10,000 nt of DNA from Kiritimatiellota bacterium (GTDB lineage: Bacteria > Verrucomicrobiota > Kiritimatiellia > JAAZAB01), in NCBI GenBank assembly GCA_008636095.1, contig VSJD01000311.1, positions 1 through 10,000 on the forward strand, given 5' to 3'. The position numbers were made by a program, and so were the translations under genes. How positions within the stretch are numbered: the stretch's first letter is position 1; each line of letters starts with the position of its first letter. The notes beneath the pieces were generated by a model. That model worked only from the letters and a program-made list of their open reading frames with translations. It ran no database searches and was not told the DNA's origin. Below are positions 1 to 6,134 of the stretch, piece by piece.

Positions 1-284
1 CACGCCGGCAATATGAATCGTCGAAATTGATATTGATATTTATCCTGGGAAAGAAAACAAAGGCATTATTGTTATGGTGTTGACGTTCATCCGTTAACCG
101 GATAAGCCATAAACCTTTTGTTGCTGCATAGCCCAGGTCGAGACTTCTGGCGCAACTACCCGACCCATATCTTGACACCATAGGCCATCCGTTCAATGTG
201 CCGGGTTGTGTGCGTAGTGTGGAGCAAGCGAATGCAGGCAACTTATTCCACCATTCGTCGTCAATTAGAAAAATACTGATATCC
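1..284 (-). other. Unassigned left edge; minus-strand open frame running off the window
   Basis: I recognise no gene here. On the minus strand one frame is open from 304 down to position 2 (about 101 codons). It is bounded upstream by a TAG at 305-307 that lies just inside the adjacent mobile element. The conceptual product includes DDEWWNKLPAF and, further on, GYAATKGLWLIRLTDERQ. The only ATG in that frame is at 179-181, with no good ribosome binding site. It could be the 5' part of a gene cut by the element, or simply a stretch without stops. The A+T-rich segment at 21-45 has a short TATTGATATT-type repeat. Plus-strand frames are broken by stops. Confidence 0.2.
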
Positions 285-303
285 GAGCCAATCGCAAAAG
301 TTT
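285..303 (+). repeat. Left terminal inverted repeat of the 616-bp element
   Basis: GAGCCAATCGCAAAAGTTT pairs with 882-900 at 18 of 19 positions; the single difference is C at 293 against T in the partner. Similarity stops sharply on the outer side and fades on the inner side. The 4 bp immediately outside (281-284, ATCC) recur immediately outside the right end. Confidence 0.85.
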
Positions 304-346
304 TCTAAACGTTGAGTCAAAACCAAATTTCGCCAAACAAACTGTG

Positions 347-469
347 TTAAATCATTCCAATCACCTCCTTGAACATCGAAAAGCCGATTTCTTCAGCGTT
401 TTCCGACAGACTTATTCTGTTCCACTCTTGCAGCGGTTCGGTTTCAGGCAGCCCCATCACTGGCTCCAT
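347..469 (-). other. 40-codon frame downstream of, and in phase with, the transposase relic
   Basis: After the TAG that ends the transposase relic, the same minus-strand frame stays open to a TAA at 347-349, with an ATG at 467-469 (MEPVMGLPETEP...). It may be the original C-terminal tail of the transposase, now separated by a premature stop, or chance. It has no recognisable domain and no clear ribosome binding site, and lies entirely inside the mobile element. Confidence 0.2.
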
Positions 470-478
470 TCGACGCCC

Positions 479-781
479 CTATATGATCAACTGATACAAC
501 TGATGCGCCGTCAAGGCCAGTACCGCAAACATCAAATGGCACATCACTTTCGCCGTTCCGCACACATAGATCGCGTATGCCCCATAATGTTCCAAATGCG
601 AGAACACGCGTTCCGCCGAAGGGCGTCCCGGCCCTTGCCACTCGTATTGGCCGATCTCCTTGCGCAAACTTTCCGCGCACAGTTCGCACACGCGGACGAA
701 TTGCTTTTCCTCCAATTCCGGAAACAACTCATGCTGAATGCTTTTCCACAGCTGTCCAATTGGAACTACATCGGATTGCAT
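479..781 (-). pseudogene. Transposase relic, N- and C-terminal pieces joined (100 codons)
   Basis: The product starts MQSDVVPIGQLWKSIQHELF and ends LMFAVLALTAHQLYQLII. The start is convincing: AAGGAG (plus-strand CTCCTT at 787-792) lies 5 nt upstream of the ATG. Residues about 1-35 resemble the beginning of IS transposases of the type with LW..IQ..LFPELEE near the N-terminus. Residues about 52-62 (GRPSAERVFSHL) match the conserved C-terminal block that carries the catalytic Glu of DDE transposases, followed by the typical hydrophobic tail. Such transposases are normally several hundred residues, and the catalytic Asp regions are absent, so the middle appears deleted in frame. The family resemblance is from memory and not verified. 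Confidence 0.6.
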
Positions 782-786
782 GCAGT

Positions 787-792
787 CTCCTT
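787..792 (-). promoter_or_regulatory. Ribosome binding site of the transposase relic
   Basis: On the minus strand this reads AAGGAG, 5 nt before the ATG at 779-781. It is one of only three clear Shine-Dalgarno matches in the window. It supports the idea that the relic keeps the authentic start of its parent gene. Confidence 0.6.
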
Positions 793-881
793 GTTGGCAA
801 CATATTGCTGTTCAAGGAGTTACTATATGCGCGCCACGTCTCGGCGTCAGCGTTTTTAATGATCAAAATTCACGTAATCCG

Positions 882-900
882 AAACTTTTGCAATTGGCTC
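882..900 (-). repeat. Right terminal inverted repeat of the 616-bp element
   Basis: Read on the minus strand this is GAGCCAATTGCAAAAGTTT, the partner of 285-303. ATCC follows at 901-904. The direct match of the right flank to the left end in fact runs ATCCGAG (901-907 against 281-287); the last three of these bases coincide with the start of the left repeat, so 4 bp is the safer target-duplication length. Confidence 0.85.
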
Positions 901-1075
901 ATCCGAGAACTTCTGCTCCCCTTCGTTTGCTGGGTACTGGGTGTGAAATTACGGCATCTTGTGTCGCTGAGGTCTACCTCGGATTGCAAGGATCGTCGGA
1001 CAGACGTCCGGGTCATTCCCGCCGCCAAGTTTCTGCCGTGGCTACACCCGCTACTTCCATTCTGCAACAATATTT

Positions 1076-1091
1076 CTTTGCGTCTTTGCGT
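1076..1091. repeat. Tandem 8-bp repeat CTTTGCGT x2
   Basis: Two perfect head-to-tail copies of CTTTGCGT. Short G/T-rich iterations of this sort are familiar to me from intergenic DNA of several environmental phyla. No function can be assigned from the sequence. Confidence 0.6.
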
Positions 1092-1111
1092 TTTTACGTT
1101 AAACTGCCTGC

Positions 1112-1143
1112 TTGATAAACCATAAAAGACAAGCAACTATAAA
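1112..1143 (+). promoter_or_regulatory. Possible promoter for the E1 alpha gene
   Basis: TTGATA at 1112-1117 resembles a -35 hexamer. ACTATA at 1136-1141 (18-bp spacer) or TATAAA at 1138-1143 (20-bp spacer) could be the -10. It lies 52-84 bp before the E1 alpha ATG in A+T-rich DNA. It is based only on hexamer similarity. Confidence 0.25.
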
Positions 1144-1195
1144 TATTTGTAATCACGTGAAGCAAAACAGACGGATTTGTTTGTAGAATGTAGGT

Positions 1196-2137
1196 ATGAA
1201 AACACATCCTGTTTTCGCAGATTCATACGAAGAGTTGTTTTACAAGGCTTTGCGGATTAGGTTGTTCGAAGAACGGATCATTGATCTATATCCCAGCGAC
1301 AAAATTCAGAGCCCCGTGCATCTATCCATAGGCCAAGAGGCCGTGGCGGTTGGGGTGTGCCAGGCGCTGAAACCCTCGGACCTGTTGTTTTGTACGTATC
1401 GCTCGCATGCGTATTATCTCGCCAAGGGCGGCAACATGCCGGCCATGATGGCCGAATTGTATGGCAAAGTTACCGGCTGTGGGCGGGGCAAGGCTGGCTC
1501 CATGCACTTGGCGGCGCCGGAAGTCGGGTTGATGGGATGTTCCGCTGTGGTGGCCAGCACGATTCCGCACGCCGTCGGCGCCGCCCTGGCGGCCAAAATC
1601 CAGAAGCAGGACCGGGTCATTGTCGCGGTATTTGGTGATGGCGCTACGGACGAAGGAGTCTATCACGAATCACTGAACTTTGCGGCGCTTCATCAACTGC
1701 CGGTCATCTTTGTGTGCGAGAACAACGGTTGGGCGGCCTACTCAAAAGTCAGTGCGCGGCAAGCCTACAGCATTGTGAAGCATGCCGGGGTTTATGGCAT
1801 TCCGACAATGCATATTCCGGAGGGTTATGATTTTGTTAAGGTATATGAAACGTTTGCCGATATTGTCACGCAGGCCCAACGCACCCGCTCGCCTTATTTC
1901 GTCGAGGTGCAGATGTTCCGCTATATGGAACATGTCGGGGTGGGGGACGATTATCGGCAAGGGATCCGGTCGCGCGACGAGTTGGAAGCCTGGCAAGCCA
2001 GGGATCCGCTGATGATACGGAAAGACCTGGTGGCGAAATATACCCCGGCTGTTCAGTCCGAAATTGATGCCGCCGTTCGTTACGCCGAGGCCAGCCCCTG
2101 GCCCGGTCGGGACGAGTTGCTCAAGGATGTTGTTTAG
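1196..2137 (+). CDS. ThDP-dependent 2-oxoacid dehydrogenase-type E1 component, alpha subunit
   Basis: This 313-residue protein belongs to the E1 alpha family (pyruvate, branched-chain and acetoin dehydrogenases), whose members bind ThDP with a beta subunit and decarboxylate a 2-oxo acid. The ThDP/Mg site is intact: GDG at 147-149 and ENN at 175-177, with the second Asn expected to contact Mg. The YRSH motif ends in His71 and the GKAGSMHL loop is at 99-105. The protein is about as long as compact bacterial E1 alpha subunits. The ATG has only a weak upstream AGGT. The next gene is not the beta subunit, which is unusual; that comes 1.8 kb later, after a radical SAM gene. No E2 or E3 gene is visible, so a role outside a classical dehydrogenase complex is likely. 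The substrate is unknown. Confidence 0.9.
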   Translation: MKTHPVFADSYEELFYKALRIRLFEERIIDLYPSDKIQSPVHLSIGQEAVAVGVCQALKPSDLLFCTYRSHAYYLAKGGNMPAMMAELYGKVTGCGRGKAGSMHLAAPEVGLMGCSAVVASTIPHAVGAALAAKIQKQDRVIVAVFGDGATDEGVYHESLNFAALHQLPVIFVCENNGWAAYSKVSARQAYSIVKHAGVYGIPTMHIPEGYDFVKVYETFADIVTQAQRTRSPYFVEVQMFRYMEHVGVGDDYRQGIRSRDELEAWQARDPLMIRKDLVAKYTPAVQSEIDAAVRYAEASPWPGRDELLKDVV

Positions 2138-2323
2138 CGATATAAGCTGGCGATGATTAATGGAGGCAATGAACTTTCTTTTATTACCAAGTCCGATTGT
2201 ATCGGACCCGATTGGAAGCCGTCGCGCTATTTTAACAACCGACGGGACATTGCCCTGAAGTCAATCGTTTTTCAACTGCCACGATGGATGTGACCCTGAT
2301 CGTCTCAAATCGAATGCGCCATT
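2138..2323. other. Intergenic gap between E1 alpha and radical SAM genes
   Basis: There is no supported gene in these 186 bp. A GGAGG at 2162-2166 sits only 2 nt before an ATG at 2169, opening a 29-codon frame ending at 2258 that I do not consider real. A perfect short hairpin lies at 2191-2207. No clear promoter or T-run terminator is visible, so readthrough from E1 alpha into the radical SAM gene is possible. Confidence 0.4.
2191..2207. repeat. Perfect 7-bp hairpin in the E1 alpha / radical SAM gap
   Basis: GTCCGAT-TGT-ATCGGAC is a perfect inverted repeat with a 3-nt loop, about 54 bp after the E1 alpha stop. It lacks a following T-run, so it is not a canonical intrinsic terminator. It could protect the mRNA 3' end or be an operator-like palindrome. 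Confidence 0.4.
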
Positions 2324-3850
2324 ATGAACATTTTATTCGTTAATCCGCCGCAAACCGTTCCCGTCACGGAGCGTTGCCTCAATATCAAATTCCCTTTGGG
2401 CTTGATGTATATGGCCGATACTCTCGAGAAAAATGGCTTTACGCTGAAGATATTGGATTGTCCCCTGCATTATCGCATTCGACGAAGCCTCAACGCTCAG
2501 TTAGATAAAATCGGCCTGCTCCCCGAGCAGATAAAGAAAACGATTGAGGATTTCCGTCCCGACATCATCGGGGTCAGTTGTGCCTACTCGCCCTATGAAT
2601 GCGATTCTTTCGATATTATCAACTACATCAAGCCTCTCTTTCGCCACATCTTTATTGTTGTCGGCGGCGCCCATTCATCCGCAAACCCCGAATACGTGCT
2701 CCGGAATCTTAACATCGATGCCGTCGTCATCGGCGAAGGCGAAGAGGTCATGCTGGATATTGCCCGCCGCATCCGCGATCATCTCAGCCTGAACGACACC
2801 CCGGGAATCGCCCTGCGAACCGACAATGGGGTTCGCGTCAACGAACGGCGAGGATATATAGCGGATTTGGATACCGTCAAACCCGCGTGGCATTTGCTTG
2901 ACATGCAACAATACTTCAACCACCCCTACAACGCCAATGCCACCATGCGCTGCAATACCGTGGATATTGTAACCAGCCGCGGTTGCCCGGGTCATTGTGT
3001 GTTCTGTTCCATTCACACGGTCTGGGGCCGAAAATGGCGCGCGCGGAGCCCCCTCAACGTCGTTGACGAGATGGAAATGCTGATGACTCGATATGGCGCG
3101 CGCCAGATCCGTATCCAGGATGACAATCTAACTTTGGATAAGCGCAGGATCATGGCAATTTGCGATGAAATCGTTAAACGCAAGCTGGACATCCGCTGGG
3201 ATACGCCTAATGGCGTGGCTATCGGGACATTGGACAAGGAGACTCTCCTCAAAATGAAAACCAGCGGCTGTTATCGAATTACGTTTGGCATCGAATCCGG
3301 GTGCAAACGAATTCAGCGGTATATCGGCAAAGTCCTTGATCTGACACGCGTCAACGAACTCATGTTATGTTGTCACCGGGTTGGGATGTGGGTTTGCGCC
3401 ACATTTATCATCGGGTTTCCCGACGAAACCCGCGAAGAAATCCGGGAAACCGAAAACTATATCCTGACCTGTCCGGTCAACTTCCCTTTCATCTATGTGG
3501 CTCAGCCGTTAAAAGGCACCGACCTGTGCCATGATTTCGAAAAACATAATCTCAAGCCCGCCGAATTCATCGAAACCAGCAGCATCATGCAGACGAAATA
3601 CAACACCCTGCACCTGACCAGCACGGAACTCAACCGAATCCACAGCCGCCTGTACAAGGCGTTCGTCGTACGCAAAGCGCTGTCGTATTTGAATCCGCGA
3701 AAGTTCTACCGGGAGATGTTATCAAAAATACGATCATGGGAGGACGTCGCTTATGTCCTGCACATGTTTCTGGAACTCCTTAATTTCATGATTCCCGCGA
3801 CCCTGGTGTATCGCGTTGGAAAAATATGGAAGCATGGTAACCGGCGCTAA
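2324..3850 (+). CDS. B12-binding-domain radical SAM protein
   Basis: This 508-residue protein has the two-domain layout of cobalamin-binding radical SAM enzymes. The N-terminal fold (about 1-150) carries the usual VNPP start, GGAH at 114-117 and VVIGEGE at 134-140. The radical SAM domain (about 210-430) has the 4Fe-4S motif CxxxCxxC at Cys221, Cys225 and Cys228, followed by the conserved FGIESG and GFPDET segments. The last 70 residues are basic and partly hydrophobic, with no named domain. Family members catalyse methylations, C-C bond formation and other radical reactions on unactivated carbons, often in natural-product, lipid and glycan pathways; the substrate here cannot be deduced. No Shine-Dalgarno is visible before the ATG. 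It separates the E1 alpha and beta genes, which suggests a common pathway. Confidence 0.9.
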   Translation: MNILFVNPPQTVPVTERCLNIKFPLGLMYMADTLEKNGFTLKILDCPLHYRIRRSLNAQLDKIGLLPEQIKKTIEDFRPDIIGVSCAYSPYECDSFDIINYIKPLFRHIFIVVGGAHSSANPEYVLRNLNIDAVVIGEGEEVMLDIARRIRDHLSLNDTPGIALRTDNGVRVNERRGYIADLDTVKPAWHLLDMQQYFNHPYNANATMRCNTVDIVTSRGCPGHCVFCSIHTVWGRKWRARSPLNVVDEMEMLMTRYGARQIRIQDDNLTLDKRRIMAICDEIVKRKLDIRWDTPNGVAIGTLDKETLLKMKTSGCYRITFGIESGCKRIQRYIGKVLDLTRVNELMLCCHRVGMWVCATFIIGFPDETREEIRETENYILTCPVNFPFIYVAQPLKGTDLCHDFEKHNLKPAEFIETSSIMQTKYNTLHLTSTELNRIHSRLYKAFVVRKALSYLNPRKFYREMLSKIRSWEDVAYVLHMFLELLNFMIPATLVYRVGKIWKHGNRR

Positions 3851-3945
3851 TTAACGGAAGATCAGGGTCAGATCTGTAGCGGCTGTTGAAAAACTCTGAA
3901 TTATCTTTAACTAATCAATATCAATAAATCATCGAATCGACAAGT
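3851..3945. other. Intergenic gap ahead of the E1 beta gene
   Basis: These 95 bp contain no gene. TTGAAA at 3886-3891 could be a -35 element, but no good -10 follows at the right distance. The 3' part is A+T rich and ends with a 15-bp repeat shared with the region before the sugar dehydratase gene. There is no ribosome binding site next to the E1 beta ATG. Confidence 0.4.
3927..3941. repeat. 15-bp intergenic repeat, copy 1
   Basis: AATCATCGAATCGAC lies 4 nt before the E1 beta start. An identical 15-mer occurs at 6100-6114 before the sugar dehydratase gene. Both copies are in short intergenic gaps on the same strand. Confidence 0.7.
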
Positions 3946-5022
3946 ATGACTTCATCCAATACCAGCGACGTGCTCACATACCGGGAAGCCGTTTTTCAAA
4001 CCATGCATGCTGCCCTGCGGGATGATCCCCGTGTCATCATCATTGGCCAAGGGGTCGATGACCATAAGGGCATATTCGGCAGTACGGCGGGATTGCTCAA
4101 GGAATTCGGCCCGCACCGGGTTATGGATACGCCGCTGGCCGAAGAAGGCGTGACTGGCATTGCCCTGGGCGCGGCGCTGAACGGATTATATCCCATTCAA
4201 ACGCACATTCGAGCGGATTTTATCCTACCGGCCATGAATCAGATCATAAATTTGGCGGCTAAATACAAATATATGTTCGGAGGCCGATTCCAGGTTCCGA
4301 TGCTGATCCGGGTGGTCATTGGGCGGAGCTGGGGGCAGGGCGCCCAGCATTCTCAAAGCCTGCAGTCCCTTTTTGCCCATGTGCCAGGGCTGGTTGTTTT
4401 AATGATGTCCAGCGCACAAACGATCCTGGAATCCTATCCGTACGTTATCCGACACCATCCCGGGCCGGTCATTGCTTTTGAACACCGTTTGATGTATGAT
4501 CTTAAATTTCACATGAACGAGTTGCGGGTGGATCATTCGCCCTTAACCTCGTTCCGCATCCGGACGGGCAAAGATGTGACCATCGTGGCCACCTCGATCA
4601 TGGTCATGGAGGCCGTGCGCGCGGCTGAGCATCTGGCCAAATACAGTGATATTGACTGCGAAATTATTGATTTACATTGTGTCTCGCATCCGGATACGGA
4701 CATGATATTGAAAAGCGTGTCCAAGACCGGGAAACTGGTGATAGCGGATACCAGTTGGAAAGCGTATGGCGTCTGTGCTGAGATATGCCGGCTGGTCTGT
4801 GAAAAAGCGCCGAACATGCTGAAAGCCCCGGTCGTGACACTCGGGATGCAGCCGGCGCCGTGCCCTACGGCGAAAAGTCTGGAGGACATGTATTATCCGA
4901 ATCTGATGGATTTGACCGATGCCATCGCGCGGTTAGTGAAAAATCGGAGCAACCACGGAATTCCGCTTCCGGATGAGAAATCCATGGCCGATGTTTACAA
5001 AAAATTCAAAGGTCCGTTTTGA
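3946..5022 (+). CDS. ThDP-dependent 2-oxoacid dehydrogenase-type E1 component, beta subunit
   Basis: This 358-residue protein is an E1 beta subunit, the partner that completes the ThDP site of E1 alpha. Seen in the sequence are DTPLAEEGVTG at 61-71, whose Glu66 aligns with the family's ThDP-activating Glu. GAQHSQSLQ at 132-140 carries the active-site His135, followed by the typical hydrophobic PGLVV strand. The C-terminal half (from about 200) is the transketolase C-terminal-like domain, with a TGKDVTIVATS strand. The length slightly exceeds the usual 325-340 residues because of a C-terminal tail of about 25 residues. The start is the first ATG in frame; no Shine-Dalgarno is seen. It should pair with the E1 alpha at 1196, or with the second one at 9122, or both. 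A carboligase or acyl-transfer role in a sugar pathway is an inference. Confidence 0.9.
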   Translation: MTSSNTSDVLTYREAVFQTMHAALRDDPRVIIIGQGVDDHKGIFGSTAGLLKEFGPHRVMDTPLAEEGVTGIALGAALNGLYPIQTHIRADFILPAMNQIINLAAKYKYMFGGRFQVPMLIRVVIGRSWGQGAQHSQSLQSLFAHVPGLVVLMMSSAQTILESYPYVIRHHPGPVIAFEHRLMYDLKFHMNELRVDHSPLTSFRIRTGKDVTIVATSIMVMEAVRAAEHLAKYSDIDCEIIDLHCVSHPDTDMILKSVSKTGKLVIADTSWKAYGVCAEICRLVCEKAPNMLKAPVVTLGMQPAPCPTAKSLEDMYYPNLMDLTDAIARLVKNRSNHGIPLPDEKSMADVYKKFKGPF

Positions 5023-5065
5023 TAGAAGAAATAGTAAACGCTTGTTATGGTACTTGGAGAAACAT

Positions 5066-6061
5066 ATGAAGATTAATACTCAGGATATCGTTCTTTTTCA
5101 TGTGGGTGGTTCATTGGGCAGTTATGGGCCCATTGATTCAATCATAAATACTTTTCCTAAAAAGTGCGTTGTTTTTGGATTTGAAGCTCGCGAAGAAGAA
5201 AAGGATAAAACAATCAATTCGATCTTAACCTCCAAGGGTGTACGCATTAATCTTTTAAATGCCTTTATTGGCGAAGAAGATGGAAAATCGCAGGAGTTTT
5301 ATATCAACAAGCACCCGGAAAGCAGTTCGGCATTCCCGCCCAATCCGGAAGTATTAGATGAAGTCATATCTGTTCCCTATGTCGGTATCCCGACGTGGAG
5401 GGAAAACACCATCCTGGAAAGAAAATTAATTTTTAAAACAAACAGTTTAAGAAAAATAATTGCGGAATACGGAGTTGTTCCTGATGTGTTAAGCGTTGAT
5501 GCGCAAGGTTCGGAATTAGGAATATTTAAGGGAACAGGAGACTATCTGAAGGAAATCAATGCCCTTGTTTCCGAAGTTGAGTTTTATGAAATATATTTGG
5601 GACAGGGCTTGTATGGCGACCAGGCAGCATTATTACATGATGCAGGCTTTAGGTTGGTGGAAATCTTCAGTTCCCAATATTGGCACCCCTTGGTGTCCAG
5701 TGGAAAAGGGCTTTTAACCGTTGGCGAAGCGCTCTGGTTTAAAGGCGTGGATTCATTCATGCGAACAAGGGCAGATGATCCCGATTTTATTATAAAAGGA
5801 ATAAAACTTGCGGCGATAGCCTATAGTTTCAAGCGCTATTCATATGCTTATCAATTATTAAAACGACTAATCTCCCAACGCGGTGAAGAAGTCGTTGGGC
5901 AGTGCAAGGAATATGGATTTGATATATTATTAGACATGCTTGTCAGACTGGATAAAAAGTCTGCGAAAGGTTTTTCGAATCAGTGTTTCGTAAAAGCCTT
6001 TTTTGCAAAGGTCATCAATAAAATTAGGTCAATATTGTTGGCCTTATTGGAAATTAAGTAG
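5066..6061 (+). CDS. FkbM-family methyltransferase-like protein
   Basis: I take the ATG at 5066, which has GGAGA 5 nt upstream and gives 331 residues. The frame is open further upstream, but that would overlap the E1 beta gene. The protein has a Rossmann-like SAM-dependent methyltransferase pattern of the FkbM type: VVFGFEA at 35-41 (acidic SAM-binding strand), a middle segment with AFIGEEDG at 66-73, and LSVDAQGSELGIFKG at 142-156, the family's signature strand and turn. FkbM proteins are O-methyltransferases common in polyketide and surface-glycan clusters. The last 95 residues look helical and are outside the core domain. The gene is far more A+T rich than its neighbours (14 of 60 bases G/C at 5401-5460, against 34 of 60 at 4141-4200 in E1 beta), which suggests separate acquisition. 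Confidence 0.75.
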   Translation: MKINTQDIVLFHVGGSLGSYGPIDSIINTFPKKCVVFGFEAREEEKDKTINSILTSKGVRINLLNAFIGEEDGKSQEFYINKHPESSSAFPPNPEVLDEVISVPYVGIPTWRENTILERKLIFKTNSLRKIIAEYGVVPDVLSVDAQGSELGIFKGTGDYLKEINALVSEVEFYEIYLGQGLYGDQAALLHDAGFRLVEIFSSQYWHPLVSSGKGLLTVGEALWFKGVDSFMRTRADDPDFIIKGIKLAAIAYSFKRYSYAYQLLKRLISQRGEEVVGQCKEYGFDILLDMLVRLDKKSAKGFSNQCFVKAFFAKVINKIRSILLALLEIK

Positions 6062-6082
6062 AACGATCTTTTTCAATCTTGC

Positions 6083-6114
6083 GAATCAACGAATATCTGA
6101 ATCATCGAATCGAC
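6083..6114. repeat. Four tandem 8-bp GAATnnnC-type units
   Basis: The units are GAATCAAC, GAATATCT, GAATCATC and GAATCGAC; three fit GAATnnnC exactly and one ends in T. The last two contain the 15-mer also present at 3927-3941. The array lies in the 73-bp gap just upstream of the sugar dehydratase ribosome binding site. Its regularity at 8 bp is clear; a role as binding site or mobile repeat is unknown. Confidence 0.65.
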
Positions 6115-6120
6115 TGTATT

Positions 6121-6128
6121 AGGAGGTG
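6121..6128 (+). promoter_or_regulatory. Strong ribosome binding site deciding the start of the sugar dehydratase gene
   Basis: AGGAGGTG is nearly a full anti-Shine-Dalgarno match and lies 6 nt before the ATG at 6135. An in-frame GTG at 6126 lies within this site and so cannot be the start. Because most other genes here have little or no such site, this suggests high translation of the 6135-10000 gene unit. Confidence 0.8.
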
Positions 6129-6134
6129 GCATCC

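Larger units (their letters stand above)
285..900. mobile_element. Non-autonomous, internally deleted insertion sequence (616 bp)
   Basis: The segment is bounded by inverted 19-mers that match at 18 of 19 positions: GAGCCAATCGCAAAAGTTT on the left and, read on the minus strand, GAGCCAATTGCAAAAGTTT on the right. ATCC lies directly outside both ends (281-284 and 901-904), as expected of a 4-bp target duplication. Inside is a minus-strand relic of a DDE-type transposase, far too short to be functional. Inverted ends, target duplication and a shortened transposase together indicate an insertion sequence that lost its middle and would need a related transposase in trans to move. I cannot name the IS family from memory of these ends. 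The element boundaries are seen directly; non-autonomy is inferred. Confidence 0.8.
905..1195. other. Intergenic region ahead of the first E1 alpha gene
   Basis: No gene is supported. The longer frames crossing it on either strand have no recognisable protein motif and overlap one another. It contains a short palindrome (GAGGT-CT-ACCTC, 969-980), a weak hairpin (CGGAC at 997-1001 with GTCCG at 1006-1010), and a perfect tandem CTTTGCGT pair at 1076-1091. The last 100 bp turn A+T rich, as expected of a promoter region. Confidence 0.5.

Noticed and set aside
344..859. Plus-strand frame of 171 codons across the mobile element
   Set aside because: It is antisense to the transposase relic, starts with GTG without a ribosome binding site, and has no recognisable motif. 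The minus-strand frame has a good site and a transposase-like block.
577..1125. Plus-strand frame of 182 codons
   Set aside because: It runs across the right end of the mobile element into intergenic DNA and shows low-quality, composition-driven protein sequence.
870..1136. Minus-strand frame of 88 codons
   Set aside because: It spans the right inverted repeat and the CTTTGCGT repeats; the protein sequence reflects these repeats and matches nothing I know.
2191..2207. Intrinsic terminator after the first E1 alpha gene
   Set aside because: The hairpin is perfect but short and no T-run follows it, so I list it only as an inverted repeat.
2169..2258. 29-codon frame after GGAGG in the E1 alpha / radical SAM gap
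   Set aside because: The spacing from GGAGG to ATG is only 2 nt, the peptide has no recognisable feature, and the frame contains the hairpin. It is most likely chance.
3876..3899. Possible insertion-sequence end (GGCTGTTGAAAAACTC)
   Set aside because: It vaguely recalls IS ends, but no inverted partner, target duplication or transposase is present nearby.
4973..5065. Upstream extension of the methyltransferase gene
   Set aside because: It overlaps the end of the E1 beta gene in another frame and adds no conserved sequence, while the ATG at 5066 has a well-spaced GGAGA.
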